This document shows positions 4,849 to 6,474 of a DNA stretch of 6,474 bases, one piece after another. The first letter of the stretch is position 1. Every line of letters starts with the position of its first letter. The translations under genes and the position numbers were made by a program. The stretch spans positions 1 through 6,474 of the forward strand of contig CAZZZH010000254.1 in NCBI GenBank assembly GCA_964658445.1, in the 5' to 3' direction. Below the pieces are notes generated by a model. That model saw nothing but the letters and a program-made list of their open reading frames with translations. It ran no database searches and had not been told where the DNA came from. This DNA comes from Ilyomonas sp964658445. GTDB taxonomy: Bacteria; Bacteroidota; Bacteroidia; Chitinophagales; Chitinophagaceae.

Positions 4849-6474
4849 AAAAGGTAATCAACATAAATTTTCAGGGCAGAGTGATACCCATAGAGGAGAC
4901 TGCCTATGAAATACTGAAGCAATATGTAGATAGCCTGCGCCGCTACTTTGTAAACGAAGAGGGCAAGGAAGAAATCATTAATGACATTGAAAGTCGCATT
5001 GCCGAGCTGTTTGGCGAAACGCTGAAGAAAGGCGGCACCTGCATTACGGATGAAGATGTAAATGCGGTAATCAACAGTATTGGCAGACCCGAAGATTTTG
5101 ATGGCAACGGCGAAGAAGAAAAAGTAAAAAGCCGGGTATATGAAGAAAGCACCGGCAACAGCGGCAGCTACACTTATACAAAGGGAGAAAAGCTATTTCG
5201 CAATGAAAACAACAAAGTCGTTGCTGGTGTATGCGGCGGCATTGCAGCCTACTTTGGTATTGATGCCATGCTTATCCGTATCCTGTTTATTATCTGCGCA
5301 TTTGCAGGCTTCGGCTTTTTGGTGTATATCGTTTTATGGATCGCTGTTCCCAGTTCGGCTTCTACGGTGATTGGCTCTGCCAAAAAGCGCCTGCTGCGCG
5401 ACCCGGAAGACAAATTGATCGGTGGCGTATGCCGCGGATTAGCTTATTATTTTGGCGTGAACGTATGGGTACCCCGCGCTATCTTTCTTATCCCTTTCTT
5501 CACCGTTGTGTTTCGCTGGAACAATTGGGGAGCTTTTCATTATCCTAACTTCTTTTCGGTTTCCTTCAGCCCTGCTGCTGCTTTGGCTTATATTATCTTA
5601 TGGATTGTTTTACCGGAAGCCAAATCATCTTCTGAACGCTTAGAAATGAAAGGAGAGAAAGTGGATCTCAATTCAATCAAAAACAACATCTCTAACGAAA
5701 TGAAAGGCGTAGGAGAAAGGGTAAGCAAATTCAGCAAAGAAGCTACTGCCTTTGCTACCGAAACAGGCAAGCAGTTTACGTCAAAAGGTAAACAATTTGG
5801 CGGCGAAGTATCGCAAACGGCGCGCAAGAGCGGAAAAGGTTTAGGCAACGCTATCGGGCTGCTGATTAAGATTTTTGTTTACTTCATTGTCGGTGCTGTT
5901 CTCTTTGCAGTTGTCTGCGCACTATTTGGTTTTGGTGTAGCCATGATCGGGTTGCTGCCTTTTAAAAGCTACCTGTTAAACGACGGCTGGCAAACGACAT
6001 TTGCGTGGGGTACACTTTTGTTTGTGTGGGTTCCGGTGATTGGTATTATCACTACGGTTATCCGCCGGTTGGGTAAAATGAAAGGCAATAGTACCATCCT
6101 CCGCACGTCTCTGTTGTCCTTGTGGCTGCTGGGTTTGGTTTGTGCCATCGGGCTTACCGTTTCGTTCCTCAACAACTTCCGGTATAGCAGTACCGCTAAC
6201 GAGCAAACCATACCATTAACGAATGCCAGAACCGCTAAGTTAGAAGTGCATGCGAGCCGGCTGGGTGCTTATTACCACCGCTTCAACTGGCTACAGGTAG
6301 AACCCTTTGCCGACCTGGACGAAGACACAGCCTACGTAAACAATTTGAAGGTAAGAGTGATAAAAGCAGAAGGCGACAGCTTCTACGTGAAGCTCCTGAA
6401 AATGAGCGATGGCGAAACCCGCGAGGAAGCCAACCAGCTAAGCAATGCTATTGTGTACAACGCCGAGCAAAAAG
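4845..6474 (+). CDS. Tandem PspC-domain membrane protein with a HAAS-like N-terminus, 3'-truncated by the window edge
   Basis: The frame runs open from the ATG at 4845 to the window end (543 codons), so the C-terminus is missing. Order of parts: residues 1-87, a soluble helical domain (YEILKQYVDSLRRYF, EEIINDIESRIAELF, then ITDEDVNAVINSIGRPEDF) whose pattern resembles HAAS-type domains; first PspC domain, about 115-169 (FRNENNKVVAGVCGGIAAYF, then a membrane segment ending in LWIAVP); second PspC domain, about 182-257 (LRDPEDKLIGGVCRGLAYYF, ending in LWIVLP), with an insertion rich in aromatic residues and Asn near 223-240; a lysine-rich amphipathic linker at 265-335; three further membrane segments near 338-361, 384-406 and 421-442; and a polar region from 445 onwards, probably beta-rich and outside the cytoplasm. 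PspC proteins sense or relay envelope stress in the phage-shock response. The start overlaps the padR stop, implying co-expression. No pspA or pspB is visible. Specific function is inferred. Confidence 0.92.
   Translation, partial: MKKVININFQGRVIPIEETAYEILKQYVDSLRRYFVNEEGKEEIINDIESRIAELFGETLKKGGTCITDEDVNAVINSIGRPEDFDGNGEEEKVKSRVYEESTGNSGSYTYTKGEKLFRNENNKVVAGVCGGIAAYFGIDAMLIRILFIICAFAGFGFLVYIVLWIAVPSSASTVIGSAKKRLLRDPEDKLIGGVCRGLAYYFGVNVWVPRAIFLIPFFTVVFRWNNWGAFHYPNFFSVSFSPAAALAYIILWIVLPEAKSSSERLEMKGEKVDLNSIKNNISNEMKGVGERVSKFSKEATAFATETGKQFTSKGKQFGGEVSQTARKSGKGLGNAIGLLIKIFVYFIVGAVLFAVVCALFGFGVAMIGLLPFKSYLLNDGWQTTFAWGTLLFVWVPVIGIITTVIRRLGKMKGNSTILRTSLLSLWLLGLVCAIGLTVSFLNNFRYSSTANEQTIPLTNARTAKLEVHASRLGAYYHRFNWLQVEPFADLDEDTAYVNNLKVRVIKAEGDSFYVKLLKMSDGETREEANQLSNAIVYNAEQK

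Overview
The window reads as chromosomal DNA of a Gram-negative member of the Bacteroidota, most likely Chitinophagaceae-like. That placement rests on a lipid A gene (lpxD), a diacylglycerol-kinase-type protein with the GSGNGLAR motif usual in that phylum, an HD phosphohydrolase directly upstream of lpxD, AT-rich translation starts without clear Shine-Dalgarno sequences, and a promoter of the Bacteroidota type (TTG, 19 bases, TAnnTTTG). It is inference from family features, not from a database search.

The layout is two divergent gene groups around a non-coding region at 4039-4461. Leftwards (minus strand), in transcription order, lie an HD-domain dNTP-triphosphohydrolase-like protein (2824-4038), lpxD (1728-2786), a TerC/Alx-family membrane protein (671-1645), and a diacylglycerol/lipid kinase family protein that runs off the left edge (1-560). 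Gaps of 37, 82 and 110 bases are compatible with co-transcription. The lpxD-terC gap holds a nested inverted repeat that could fold in the mRNA just ahead of terC. Three of the four genes concern the envelope or its lipids. The lpxC/fabZ and lpxA genes that commonly follow lpxD in this phylum are not here.

Rightwards (plus strand) lies a two-gene unit: a short PadR-type repressor (4462-4848) whose stop codon overlaps, as ATGA, the start of a large PspC-domain membrane protein (4845 to the right edge, 543 codons visible). The second protein has an N-terminal helical domain that resembles the HAAS domains often paired with PadR regulators, two tandem PspC domains, an amphipathic linker, three further membrane segments and a C-terminal region cut by the window edge. 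A 12-base inverted repeat ends three bases upstream of the -33 element of the predicted padR promoter and is a good candidate operator. The likely picture is an autoregulated envelope-stress module. It is the most interesting part of the window, although PadR next to PspC is not by itself new.

I saw no tRNA, rRNA, CRISPR array, insertion sequence or convincing intrinsic terminator.
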